Of a stretch of 64,000 nucleotides of DNA, positions 9,531 to 17,854 are shown piece by piece; position 1 is the first letter of the stretch; each line of letters begins with the position of its first letter. The DNA comes from Alcanivorax sp. (GTDB lineage: Bacteria > Pseudomonadota > Gammaproteobacteria > Pseudomonadales > Alcanivoracaceae): assembly GCF_019431375.1 (NCBI RefSeq), contig NZ_CP080267.1, positions 3,684,540 through 3,748,539 on the forward strand, read 5' to 3'. The notes under the pieces were generated by a model. That model saw only the letters and a list, made by a program, of their open reading frames with translations, was not told where the DNA came from and did not search any database. A program made the position numbers and the translations under genes.

Positions 9531-10097
9531 GTGCTCACCCTTAACGAACACCGGGTTGATCAGGCACAGTGGTGCCCATCCCCCAATTTCAATCTCCGCC
9601 CTGATCCCGATGATATTTCCCTTCTGGTGATTCATAACATCAGCCTGCCGCCGGAGCAGTTCGGCGGCGATTATATCCAGGCCCTGTTCCAGAACTGCCT
9701 GAACCCGGACGACCATCCCTATTTTCGCGAAATCCATCAGCTCACCGTATCGTCGCATTTTCTCATCCGGCGTGACGGTAGCCTGTTGCAGTTTGTCCCC
9801 TGCGACCGGCGTGCCTGGCATGCCGGGGTGTCCTGCTTTGCCGGGCGGGAAAACTGTAATGATTTTTCCATCGGCATTGAGCTGGAAGGAGCAGATACTG
9901 TGCCCTATGAAGACGCGCAGTATGCGACCCTGACGGAGCTCACCGCGCTGTTGCAGTCCCACTACCCGGCCATTGACGATACCCGCATCACCGGCCACGA
10001 AGATATTGCCCCTGGCCGCAAAACCGACCCGGGGCCCGCTTTCGACTGGGCTGCTTACCGGGCTCGCCTGACACGTTTCAAGGAGGAAATGGCATGA
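9531..10097 (+). CDS. ampD: 1,6-anhydro-N-acetylmuramyl-L-alanine amidase AmpD
   Basis: Cytoplasmic zinc amidase that removes the peptide from anhydro-muropeptides during peptidoglycan recycling; in species with inducible AmpC its loss raises beta-lactamase. 188 aa, close to the 183-187 aa of known AmpD. Zinc-site residues are visible: His in LLVIHNIS, His in ITGHEDIAPGRK and the following Asp in KTDPGP. The GTG at 9531 is chosen because AAGGAG lies nine bases upstream and the length then matches the family. The stop overlaps the ampE start (ATGA), so the two are translationally coupled. AmpG, the permease that imports its substrate, is encoded at 35902. Confidence 0.95.
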   Translation: MLTLNEHRVDQAQWCPSPNFNLRPDPDDISLLVIHNISLPPEQFGGDYIQALFQNCLNPDDHPYFREIHQLTVSSHFLIRRDGSLLQFVPCDRRAWHAGVSCFAGRENCNDFSIGIELEGADTVPYEDAQYATLTELTALLQSHYPAIDDTRITGHEDIAPGRKTDPGPAFDWAAYRARLTRFKEEMA

Positions 10098-10930
10098 AAT
10101 TTCTGGTGCTGATACTGGTTCTCGGCCTGCGCCGGCTGGATACCAGCTGGCCGTATTGGCTGGTCAGCCCCCAGCGTCATCAGGGCTGGTTGCAGCAATG
10201 GAGCAACCGCCTGGGTCAGGGGCGACGAGTCTGGTGGTTGGCAGTGCTGTTGCCGGCACTATTGATTTACCTCCTGACCTGCTGGCTGGACGGTTTCTGG
10301 GGCCAATTGTTGGTGCTGGCGGTGGGTATGGCGCTGATGCTGTGGCTGGTGGGCGGGCAGAGCGAGTTCCGGCATGTGGATGAATTGCTGGTGCGCGGTC
10401 GAATGAACGACCCGGAGGGCTTTGCCGCCTTGGCCACGGATGAATTCGATGTCACCGGTACACCGGGTGACCCGGCCTATCAGAGTGCCCTGACGGAAAA
10501 AATTCTGGCGCGTGAGCAGCAGCTCTTTATCGCGATCTTCTGGCTGGTAGTGCTGGGCTTCGGTGCGGCGTTTCTGGTTGTGCTCAATCGGGCATGGCTG
10601 GCCTGGGCCGGGGAAGAGCAGGCCAATAGCTGGCAGGTACGTCTGGATGGCTGGTTATGCTGGCCGGCCAACAAGCTGCTGGTATTGAGCATGGCCCTGG
10701 CCGGTGATTTCACCGCTGTCATGGAAAAGATGCGCGGCCAGTGGTTACGCCTGGATCATAGTGGTCAGGGCCTGCAGGAGGTGGCCAATGTGGCCCTGGA
10801 GGATGCGCAGGTTCAACAAGGAGGTTCCCTGTCTGCCGCCCTGGATCACTTGGAATCCCTGCAGGGCTTACTACTGCGCTGCGTTGCCATCTGGCTGATC
10901 CTGTCAGCGCTGTGGATCATCGTGATCTGA
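10094..10930 (+). CDS. ampE: AmpE-like inner-membrane regulatory protein
   Basis: 278-residue integral membrane protein matching AmpE in size (about 284 aa in Enterobacteria) and in position directly after ampD. The N-terminus carries the family's LLVL-type hydrophobic start and the Arg/Trp-rich segment RRLDTSWPYWL. Four hydrophobic stretches are visible, around residues 50-85, 140-165, 190-210 and 260-278. AmpE is usually described as a membrane sensor or signalling partner of AmpD, with an unclear biochemical activity. Translation is coupled to ampD by a 4-bp overlap. A 3' fragment of this gene recurs at 22940-23135 at the joint before the third aceE copy. Confidence 0.9.
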   Translation: MKFLVLILVLGLRRLDTSWPYWLVSPQRHQGWLQQWSNRLGQGRRVWWLAVLLPALLIYLLTCWLDGFWGQLLVLAVGMALMLWLVGGQSEFRHVDELLVRGRMNDPEGFAALATDEFDVTGTPGDPAYQSALTEKILAREQQLFIAIFWLVVLGFGAAFLVVLNRAWLAWAGEEQANSWQVRLDGWLCWPANKLLVLSMALAGDFTAVMEKMRGQWLRLDHSGQGLQEVANVALEDAQVQQGGSLSAALDHLESLQGLLLRCVAIWLILSALWIIVI

Positions 10931-10962
10931 CGATAGCCCAAGGCGTTCTGAACGTGCTATCT

Positions 10963-11117
10963 AATTGAGAATGGATAATTGATAAGGGCGCGATCAACGC
11001 TGTGGCGCTTGTCAAAACTGAGTGACCGCGTCCAGAGCTTGGGCGCGGCCTCTTGTGTTTGACGATAGAAGGGCGTGTTCCGCGTGTTATCAATTCTCAA
11101 TTATCCATTATCAATTG
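10963..11117. repeat. Inverted-arm heptamer element between ampE and aceE (E1)
   Basis: The left arm (10963-10986) and right arm (11087-11117) are tandem 7-base units of the type TAATTGA / TAATGGA / GAATTGA in opposite orientation, about 100 bp apart. Each arm is also preceded by an approximate direct repeat beginning CGATAG and ending GTGTTATC or GTGCTATC. The same element recurs at 23168-23322. The rest of the 437-bp ampE-aceE gap holds the aceE control region. Confidence 0.7.
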
Positions 11118-11235
11118 CTTTTCTCCCCATCGACTTAGGTCTGATGTCGTCCTGCTCTGTCAGGCCTCATGCTGGCAGGGCTTTTGCCGTACCAAAACAT
11201 CCGCCTGTAACTCGCCTGTGGTGATTATCGTCATT

Positions 11236-11249
11236 TGACCGGCCGGTCA
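11236..11249. promoter_or_regulatory. Palindromic candidate operator upstream of aceE copy 1
   Basis: Perfect 14-bp palindrome TGACCGGCCGGTCA about 120 bp upstream of the aceE ATG, repeated at 23441-23454. It does not resemble the E. coli PdhR site; size and symmetry would suit a TetR- or GntR-type dimer. Regulator unknown. Confidence 0.4.
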
Positions 11250-11367
11250 TTGCGGCTAGTATGGAAAGAGCTTGTATCAGTTCGCCCAACACCCCCGGGC
11301 GCTTATTTCCGCGGTGCTGCAGTGATCCTGCCGTGCCGCCTGGCAACGCGAAAAAGGACGCACGCCC

Positions 11368-14036
11368 ATGCATAAAAGAAGTTTCTTTGATGATATGGAC
11401 CCGGCAGAAACCGGGAGTGGCTAGAAGCCCTGGAATCCGTGGTCGAGCGCGAAGGCCCGGAACGGGCCGCCTGGTTGCTGGATACCATCACCAACGAGGC
11501 CCAGGAACAGGGCATCCGTCGTACTCACCTCAATACCCCGTACCTCAATACCATTCCCGCCAAGGATGAAGTGCCGATCCCCAGCGATATCTTCATGGAG
11601 CGCCGGGTGCGTTCTCTGGTGCGCTGGAATGCGTTGGCCACGGTGATGCGGGCCAACATGAATGACGACGAGTTGGGTGGCCATATCGCTTCCTTTGCGT
11701 CATCCGCCACGCTTTATGATGTGGGTTTCAATCATTTCTTCCGGGCCCCCAGTGACAAGAACGAAGGGGACCTGGTGTTCTTCCAGGGCCATTCCGCGCC
11801 GGGGGTATATGCCCGCGCTTACCTGGAAGGGCGTATCAGCGAAGAGCAGCTCGACAACTTCCGCCGGGAGGTGGATGGCAAGGGCCTGTCCTCCTACCCG
11901 CACCCCTGGTTGATGCCGGACTTCTGGCAGTTTCCCACCGTGTCCATGGGGCTGGGGCCGATTCAGGCCATCTACCAGGCCCACGTGATGAAATACCTGC
12001 AAAACCGTGAGCTGATCCAGAAGGATGACCGCAAGGTGTGGGCCTTCCTGGGCGACGGCGAAATGGACGAGCCGGAATCTCTGGGTGCCCTGGCTCTGGC
12101 CGGCCGGGAGAAACTGGATAACCTGATTTTTGTGGTCAACTGCAACCTGCAGCGTCTGGATGGCCCGGTGCGCGGTAACGGCAAGATCATCCAGGAACTG
12201 GAAGGTGTGTTTCGGGGCGCCGGCTGGAATGTGATCAAGGTGGTCTGGGGGCGACTCTGGGATCCGCTACTGGAACGGGACAGCCAGGGCCTGCTGCGCC
12301 GGCGCATGGAAGAGTGCGTGGACGGTGAATACCAGGCCTACAAGAAGAACGGTGGCGCCTATACCCGCGAGCATTTCTTCGGCGAGTATCCGGAGCTGAA
12401 AAAGCTGGTGGAGCACATGTCCGACGATGAGGTGTACCGCCTCAATCGCGGTGGCCACGACCCGTTCAAGGTCTACGCGGCCTACCACGCGGCGGTTAAC
12501 CATACCGGTCGGCCCACAGTGATCCTGGCCAAGACGGTAAAAGGTTATGCCACCGGCGCCGGTGAAGCGGTCAACAAGACCCACCAGATGAAGAAGCTGG
12601 ATCTGGAAAGCCTGAAGGAATTCCGCGACCGCTTCGACATGCCGTTCACCGACGAAGAACTCAAGGATGTGCCCTACTACCGGCCGGACGCCGACTCCCC
12701 GGAAATGCGTTTCATGAAAGAACAGCGCGATAAGCTGGGCGGTTATATGCCGGTGCGTCGACAGCAGGCCAGTCAGGCATTGACCCTGCCCGGGCTGGAT
12801 ATCTTTGCCAACTTCCTGGAGGGCAGTGGCGACCGGGAAATTTCCACCACCATGGCGTTTGTGCGCATGATGAGTGCGCTGATCAAGGACAAGCAGATCG
12901 GCGAAAGGGTGGTGCCGATTGTGCCCGATGAGGCACGTACCTTTGGCATGGAAGGCCTGTTCCGGCAACTGGGTATCTATTCCTCCGGTGGCCAGAAATA
13001 CGAGCCCGAGGATGCCGGTCAGGTCATGTATTACCGGGAAGACAAGAAGGGTCGCATCCTGGAAGAGGGGATCAACGAAGCGGGCGCCATGTCCGGCTGG
13101 CTGGCCGCCGCCACCAGCTACAGCGTGCACGATTTCACCCTTATCCCGTTCTATATCTATTACTCCATGTTCGGTTTCCAGCGCGTGGGCGATCTTTGTT
13201 GGGCTGCCGGCGACAGTCAGGCACGCGGTTTTCTGCTGGGTGCCACCGCCGGACGTACCACCCTCAATGGCGAAGGGCTACAGCACCAGGATGGCCACAG
13301 CCATTTGCTGGCCAGCACCGTGCCCAATTGCGTCAGCTATGACCCCACCTACAGCTACGAGCTGGCGGTGATCCTGCACGACGGCCTCAAGCGCATGTAT
13401 GAAGACAACGAAAAAGTTTTCTATTACCTGACCCTGATGAACGAAAACTACGTGCACGGTGCCATGCCGGAAGGGGCCGAAGAAGGTATTCGTCGGGGCA
13501 TGTACCTGTTGCGCGAAGGCAAGGGGAAAACCAGGAAATCCCCCCGCGTGCAGTTGCTGGGCAGCGGCACCATTCTGCGCGAAGTGGAAGCGGCGGCGGA
13601 GCTGCTCCGTGATGACTTCGGCGTGGCGGCAGATGTGTGGAGTGTCACCAGCTTCAACGAACTGCGCCGGGAAGGCCTGCGTCTGGACCGGGATGAAATC
13701 CTCAACCCGGATCAGGAGCGCGAGCGCACCTGGGTAGAGAGATGCCTGGATGGTCGCGACGGTCCGGTGATCGCGTCCACCGACTACATGCGCGCCTTTG
13801 CCGACCAGATCCGGCCTTGGGTACACGCACCTTATACGGTACTGGGCACCGACGGTTTCGGCCGCAGCGATTCCCGCCAGAAACTGCGCCACTTCTTTGA
13901 GGTGGATCGTCATTTCGTGGTGTTGGCGGCCCTCAGTGCATTGCGCAAGGACGGCAAGGTGGAGGCAGCTACCGTGAAAAAGGCCATCGAAAAATACGGC
14001 ATCGATACGGATAAACCCTATCCGGTGATGCATTGA
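11368..14036 (+). pseudogene. aceE: Pyruvate dehydrogenase E1, copy 1, early frameshift
   Basis: Identical to the intact aceE at 23573-26242 apart from one missing C at about 11411 (AAACCGGG versus AAACCCGGG) and a silent T/C difference. The frameshift places a stop after 18 codons. From 11439 a GTG-initiated frame would give an 865-residue protein lacking only the first 24 residues, so partial function is conceivable if initiation occurs there. The deletion is in a C run next to a G run, a typical error site. The gene retains its full upstream region including the palindrome at 11236. Confidence 0.85.
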
Positions 14037-14072
14037 TCGCACCCCAACGTGATCTCACAAAAGGAGACCGGT

Positions 14073-15719
14073 GTGAGTAAGAGCATGATTCGTGTTCCCG
14101 ATGTGGGCAGCAGTGATCCTGTTGACGTCATCGAGATCAGCGTGAAAGTCGGCGACACCATTGCCGCAGAAGACACCATTATTGTTCTGGAATCCGACAA
14201 GGCCACGGTAGAAGTGCCCGCACCGCAAGCGGGGAAAATTACCGCCATCAGTGTCAAGGTGGGCGACCGGGTCAAGGAAGGCGATGAACTAATGGAAGTC
14301 GAGGCCGAAGGCGAGTCGGAAGATCAGGCCTCCGCGGACTCCGAGGCTGCCAGTGAACCGTCGCAGGCCGCAGAGGAAAAAACGGATACGGAGTCAAAGC
14401 CGCAAGAAGAGGATGAGCCCGAAGCGCAGGAAAGCGGTGGCAGCGAAACCGTTACCGTGCCGGATCTTGGCGATATCGATTCCGCAGAAATTATCGAAGT
14501 GAATGTGGCCGTGGGTGATGAGCTCGAGCAGGAGCAGGTCATTGTGGTGGTGGAATCGGACAAGGCCTCCCTGGAAATTCCCGCGCCCTCCGCTGGCAAG
14601 GTGGAATCGGTGGCGGTGAAGGTGGGCGACAAGGTCGGTACCGGTGATGCGCTGCTGACCATGGCGGTGGCCGGCGGCAAGCCGGCAGCGGACAACAAAG
14701 CCGAGGCGGCAGAAAAGTCAGAAACAAAGCCGGCGCCAGCCCCGGAGCAGGCCTCCACCGAGCAAAAACCGGCTCCGGCAACGTCGCAGCCAACCACTGC
14801 GGATGCCGGTTCCCCTTCCCGGTCCGTGCACGCTGGCCCGGCGGTCCGCAAGTTGGCCCGGGAAATGGGTGTGGATCTGGCCCAGGTCAACGGCACCGGT
14901 CCCAAGGACCGTATCCTCAAGGAAGATGTGCACGCCTGGGTGAAACAACGCCTTGAAGGTGTACCTGCCGCAGCTGGCGGTAGCCTGGCGGTGGAATTGC
15001 CGGAAATCGATTTCAGCCAGTTCGGCGAGATCGAGCGGCTGGAGCTCAACAAGCTGCGCAAGGTGTCCGCCCAGAACCTGACTCGCTCCTGGCTGACCAT
15101 TCCCCATGTCACCCAGCACGAGGTGGCAGATATCACCGGCCTGGAAGCCTTCCGCAAACAGCAAAACAAGGCGCTGGAGAAAGAAGGCGTGAAGTTGACC
15201 ATGCTGGCGTTCCTGGTCAGTGCCTGTGCCAGGGCATTGCAGGAGTTTCCGCGTTTCAACAGCTCCCTGGAAAACGGCGGTGAGGCCCTGATTCAGAAGC
15301 ATTACATTAACATCGGCATTGCCGTGGACACCCCCAATGGCCTGGTGGTGCCGGTGATCAAGGATGCGGACAAGAAGGGGCTGAAAGCCATTGCTCTTGA
15401 AATGAGTGAGCTGGCGGAAAAGGCCCGTAATCGCAAACTGACACCGGCAGACATGAAGGGCGGGACGTTCAGTATTTCTTCTCTGGGTGGAATTGGTGGC
15501 ACTGCGTTTACGCCCATTGTGAACTGGCCGGAAGTGGCCATCCTGGGGGTGAGCCGATCCGATATGCAGCCGGTCTGGGACGGTGAGCAGTTTCAGCCCC
15601 GGCTGATGTTGCCGTTGAGTCTGTCCTACGATCACCGGGTGATTGATGGCGCCGACGCGGCAAGATTTACCGCCTATCTCAGTCAGTTGCTGACAGATAT
15701 GCGGCGGGCGTTGCTTTAA
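14073..15719 (+). CDS. aceF: Pyruvate dehydrogenase E2 (dihydrolipoyl acetyltransferase), copy 1
   Basis: Core of the pyruvate dehydrogenase complex; transfers acetyl from lipoyl to CoA. 548 aa with two lipoyl domains (lipoyl-lysine motifs ESDKATVEVP near residue 40 and ESDKASLEIP near residue 165), acidic and Ala/Pro/Lys-rich linkers, a peripheral-subunit-binding domain (VRKLAREMGVDL..GTGPKDRI) and a catalytic domain ending in the active-site DHRVIDGADAARF. E. coli AceF has three lipoyl domains. The start is the GTG at 14073 with AAGGAG six bases upstream, 36 bp after aceE. No lpd (E3) gene follows. It is intact here although its aceE partner is frameshifted. Confidence 0.93.
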   Translation: MSKSMIRVPDVGSSDPVDVIEISVKVGDTIAAEDTIIVLESDKATVEVPAPQAGKITAISVKVGDRVKEGDELMEVEAEGESEDQASADSEAASEPSQAAEEKTDTESKPQEEDEPEAQESGGSETVTVPDLGDIDSAEIIEVNVAVGDELEQEQVIVVVESDKASLEIPAPSAGKVESVAVKVGDKVGTGDALLTMAVAGGKPAADNKAEAAEKSETKPAPAPEQASTEQKPAPATSQPTTADAGSPSRSVHAGPAVRKLAREMGVDLAQVNGTGPKDRILKEDVHAWVKQRLEGVPAAAGGSLAVELPEIDFSQFGEIERLELNKLRKVSAQNLTRSWLTIPHVTQHEVADITGLEAFRKQQNKALEKEGVKLTMLAFLVSACARALQEFPRFNSSLENGGEALIQKHYINIGIAVDTPNGLVVPVIKDADKKGLKAIALEMSELAEKARNRKLTPADMKGGTFSISSLGGIGGTAFTPIVNWPEVAILGVSRSDMQPVWDGEQFQPRLMLPLSLSYDHRVIDGADAARFTAYLSQLLTDMRRALL

Positions 15720-15732
15720 GAGGTCCACTCAA

Positions 15733-15775
15733 CCCAACGATGATAGCCGGCAATTTTCCGGCTATCATCGTTGGG
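15733..15775. terminator. Long hairpin between convergent aceF and spy-like gene
   Basis: An 18-bp perfect stem (15733-15750 with 15758-15775) around a 7-base loop. There is no strong U tract, but its position between convergent genes suggests a bidirectional terminator or mRNA 3'-end barrier. Repeated at 22169 and 27939. Confidence 0.65.
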
Positions 15776-15816
15776 AGGGTGCGGGTCGGACGTCCGACTA
15801 CAAACGGCAGCCTGAA

Positions 15817-16143
15817 TTATTCCCCGCGCTTGTCCTTTTTCTCTTTCCTGTTCTCCTTGCGCTCTTCCCAGCGTTCCTTGCGTTTTTCCTTCATTTCGGC
15901 CAGCTTTTCCTGCTGTTCAGGGGTCAGTACCTTGTTCATCTTGCCTTGGGTTTCTTCGTGCAGGGCTTTCATCTTTTCGCCCTGCTCCTGAAAGATGGCC
16001 TTGAGCTGGGTGCTTTGTTCTTCGCTCAGCTCCAGTTTCTTCTCCAGACGTTCCACCATGTGCTCCCCGCCCTTATGGCCGGGGCCATAGGCAAAAGCAG
16101 AGGTGGTGAAGATTGCCAGGGCAACGATAGCCAGTTTTTTCAT
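15817..16143 (-). CDS. Spy/CpxP-like periplasmic protein (copy 1)
   Basis: 108 aa with a signal peptide (MKKLAIVALAIFTTSAFA), then a highly charged, all-helical mature part with two LTxxQ-like motifs (LSEEQSTQ and LTPEQQEK) typical of the Spy/CpxP/LTXXQ family of periplasmic stress chaperones. The C-terminus is unusually rich in Lys, Glu and Arg. AAGGAG lies seven bases before the ATG. A short palindrome GACTCAGTGAGTC lies just upstream (16158-16170). It is downstream of baeS-baeR on the same strand; spy is a known BaeR target in E. coli, so regulation by the adjacent system is a reasonable inference. Confidence 0.8.
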   Translation of the reverse strand: MKKLAIVALAIFTTSAFAYGPGHKGGEHMVERLEKKLELSEEQSTQLKAIFQEQGEKMKALHEETQGKMNKVLTPEQQEKLAEMKEKRKERWEERKENRKEKKDKRGE

Positions 16144-16240
16144 GATGCTCTCCTTGTGACTCAGTGAGTCCCTGTGAATATGTGGGAGCAGTATGGAAGG
16201 AAAGGGTGCAAGGAATATGCAGGAAAAAAGGAAGAAGCAG

Positions 16241-16363
16241 TTACGAGCTACGAGCTACTAGAAAAAGATAATACAAAAGACAGAGGGTGCTTGACGGCTA
16301 TTTGCCGTCCTCTCTCATACTGATAGCTAGAAGCTAGAAGCTAGAAGCTAGAAGCTAGAAGCT
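16241..16363. repeat. Heptamer repeat element between spy-like gene and baeR (E9, copy 1)
   Basis: The left tract (16241-16262) has three GAGCTAC-type units and the right tract (16322-16363) has five uninterrupted GCTAGAA units that end next to the baeR stop codon. The centre holds a small hairpin GACGGC-TATTT-GCCGTC. The two later copies of this locus carry differently arranged right tracts. Confidence 0.75.
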
Positions 16364-16366
16364 GCC

Positions 16367-17038
16367 CTACGGCTGCTCCAGCCGATACCCCACCCCATAA
16401 ACACTACCAATCCAGTCATGGGACTGGTCGTCGCCGTCGTTGAGTTTGCGGCGCAGTTTGCGGATGTGGCTGTCGATGGTGCGGTCGGAAACGACCCGGT
16501 GGTCCTGGTAGATTTCATCCATCAACTGGTCTCGGGACCAGATGCGTCCGGGGTGGCGGGCCAGGGTGGCGAGCAGGGCGAATTCGATGGCGGTGAGGGC
16601 CACCCGTTGTTTGCCCATGACCGCCTCGTAGCGCTCTTCGTCCAGGGTCAGTGTTGGGGCGGTGCTGTCCAGTTGCGGGTTGGCCCGGCGCAGTACGGCC
16701 TTGATCCTGGCCACCACTTCCCGTGGGCTGAACGGTTTGCAGATATAATCGTCGGCGCCCAGTTCCAGCCCCAGCAGCCGATCCACCTCATCCACCCGGG
16801 CGGTGACCATCAGGATCGGTACCTGGCTGTGCTGGCGGATGGCCTTGCACACTTCCAAGCCGTCGCCGTCCGGCAGCATCAGGTCCAGCAGGATGGCCTG
16901 AAAGTGTTCCTTTTTTGCCAGAGTCATGGCGGTCCGGGCGCTGTCGGTTTGTTCGGTCAGGAAGTGGGCATGCTGGAGATAGTCCGCCATCAGTTGTGAC
17001 AGACGTGGCTCGTCTTCCACGATCAGGATGCGATTCAT
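16367..17038 (-). CDS. baeR: Response regulator BaeR-like (copy 1)
   Basis: 223-aa OmpR-family regulator. The receiver domain begins ILIVEDEPRL, with phospho-acceptor Asp in LLDLMLPDGDG and Lys in ICKPFSPRE. A winged-helix DNA-binding domain follows, with RTIDSHIRKLRRKL and YGVGYRLE. The stretch VDRLLGLELGADDYICKPFS is very like E. coli BaeR, and the partner kinase and the adjacent spy-like gene support that identity. The start is the ATG at 17038, which overlaps the baeS stop by 4 bp; upstream in-frame codons belong to baeS. In this copy the kinase lacks its sensor half, so the regulator would have no upstream promoter of its own here. Confidence 0.88.
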   Translation of the reverse strand: MNRILIVEDEPRLSQLMADYLQHAHFLTEQTDSARTAMTLAKKEHFQAILLDLMLPDGDGLEVCKAIRQHSQVPILMVTARVDEVDRLLGLELGADDYICKPFSPREVVARIKAVLRRANPQLDSTAPTLTLDEERYEAVMGKQRVALTAIEFALLATLARHPGRIWSRDQLMDEIYQDHRVVSDRTIDSHIRKLRRKLNDGDDQSHDWIGSVYGVGYRLEQP

Positions 17039-17854
17039 GGTGCCTCTCCCGGCAGGGTGATGCGAATGCGGACGCCGCCCAGGGGGCTGTGCTCCGCGCC
17101 GATGGTACCGCCGTGGGCTTCGACAATCCGCTGGCAAATGGCCAGCCCCAGGCCAGCGCCGCCGGTGCGACGGTTGCGTGAGCTTTCCACACGGTACAAA
17201 TGATCGAACAGGCGGGGCAGGGCGTCGTCAGGTACTCCGGGGGCGCTATCTTCGATCAGCAGTTCCCAGTTGTCTGGTCGCTGTGTCAGCGAGATGCTCA
17301 GGGTGCCGCCACTGGCGGTGTACTTGAGAGAGTTCTGTAGCAGGTTGTCCAGCAGCTGGCGAATGCGCACCGGGTCCATATCCACAACGGCCTGTTCGGG
17401 AAGGCGGGTCTCCAGGCTGATGGTTTGCTGGGCAAAGCTGTTGCGATAGCTGTCCACCACCTCGCCAAGCAGGTCCGCCAGATCGTCCCGATGAAACTGG
17501 TAGCGCAGATTGCCGCCGTCAGCCAGCGCCAGGTCGTGCAGGTCGTTGATCAGGTGGGTGAGCTGGGCCACTTCCCCTTCCAGGGACTTGATGAACTCCG
17601 GGCTCAGGGGGCGAATGCCATCGCTGATGGCTTCCAGCTCGCCCTGCAGGATCGCCACCGGGGTGCGCAGCTCGTGGGCGATATCCGAGAACCAGCGCTG
17701 GCGGGCCTGCTGGCCCTGATCCAGCCGCTGGGCCAACTGATTGACCTGTTTGGTAAGGGTGCCCAGTTCGTCCCGGCGCCGGGTTTCCAGGCGGGCGCTG
17801 TAGTGGCCTTCCTGCAGGTCGCGGGTGTGGTTGGACAGAGCAAGAATCGGTGCA
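17035..17854 (-). pseudogene. baeS: Sensor kinase BaeS, 5'-truncated copy
   Basis: Identical to residues from about 178 to the end of the intact kinase at 29260-30612. HAMP remnant, dimerisation His box (DIAHELRTPVA) and the ATPase domain are present, but the signal anchor, periplasmic sensor and second membrane helix are absent. At 17854/17855 the sequence joins in inverted sense to codon 16 or so of aceE copy 2. The joined frame running on into aceE antisense is not a protein. The break carries no obvious IS or target-site duplication. Confidence 0.9.

Noticed and set aside
10931..11367. Small ORFs in the ampE-aceE gap
   Set aside because: They contain the heptamer arms and palindrome, lack ribosome-binding sites and show no protein-like composition.
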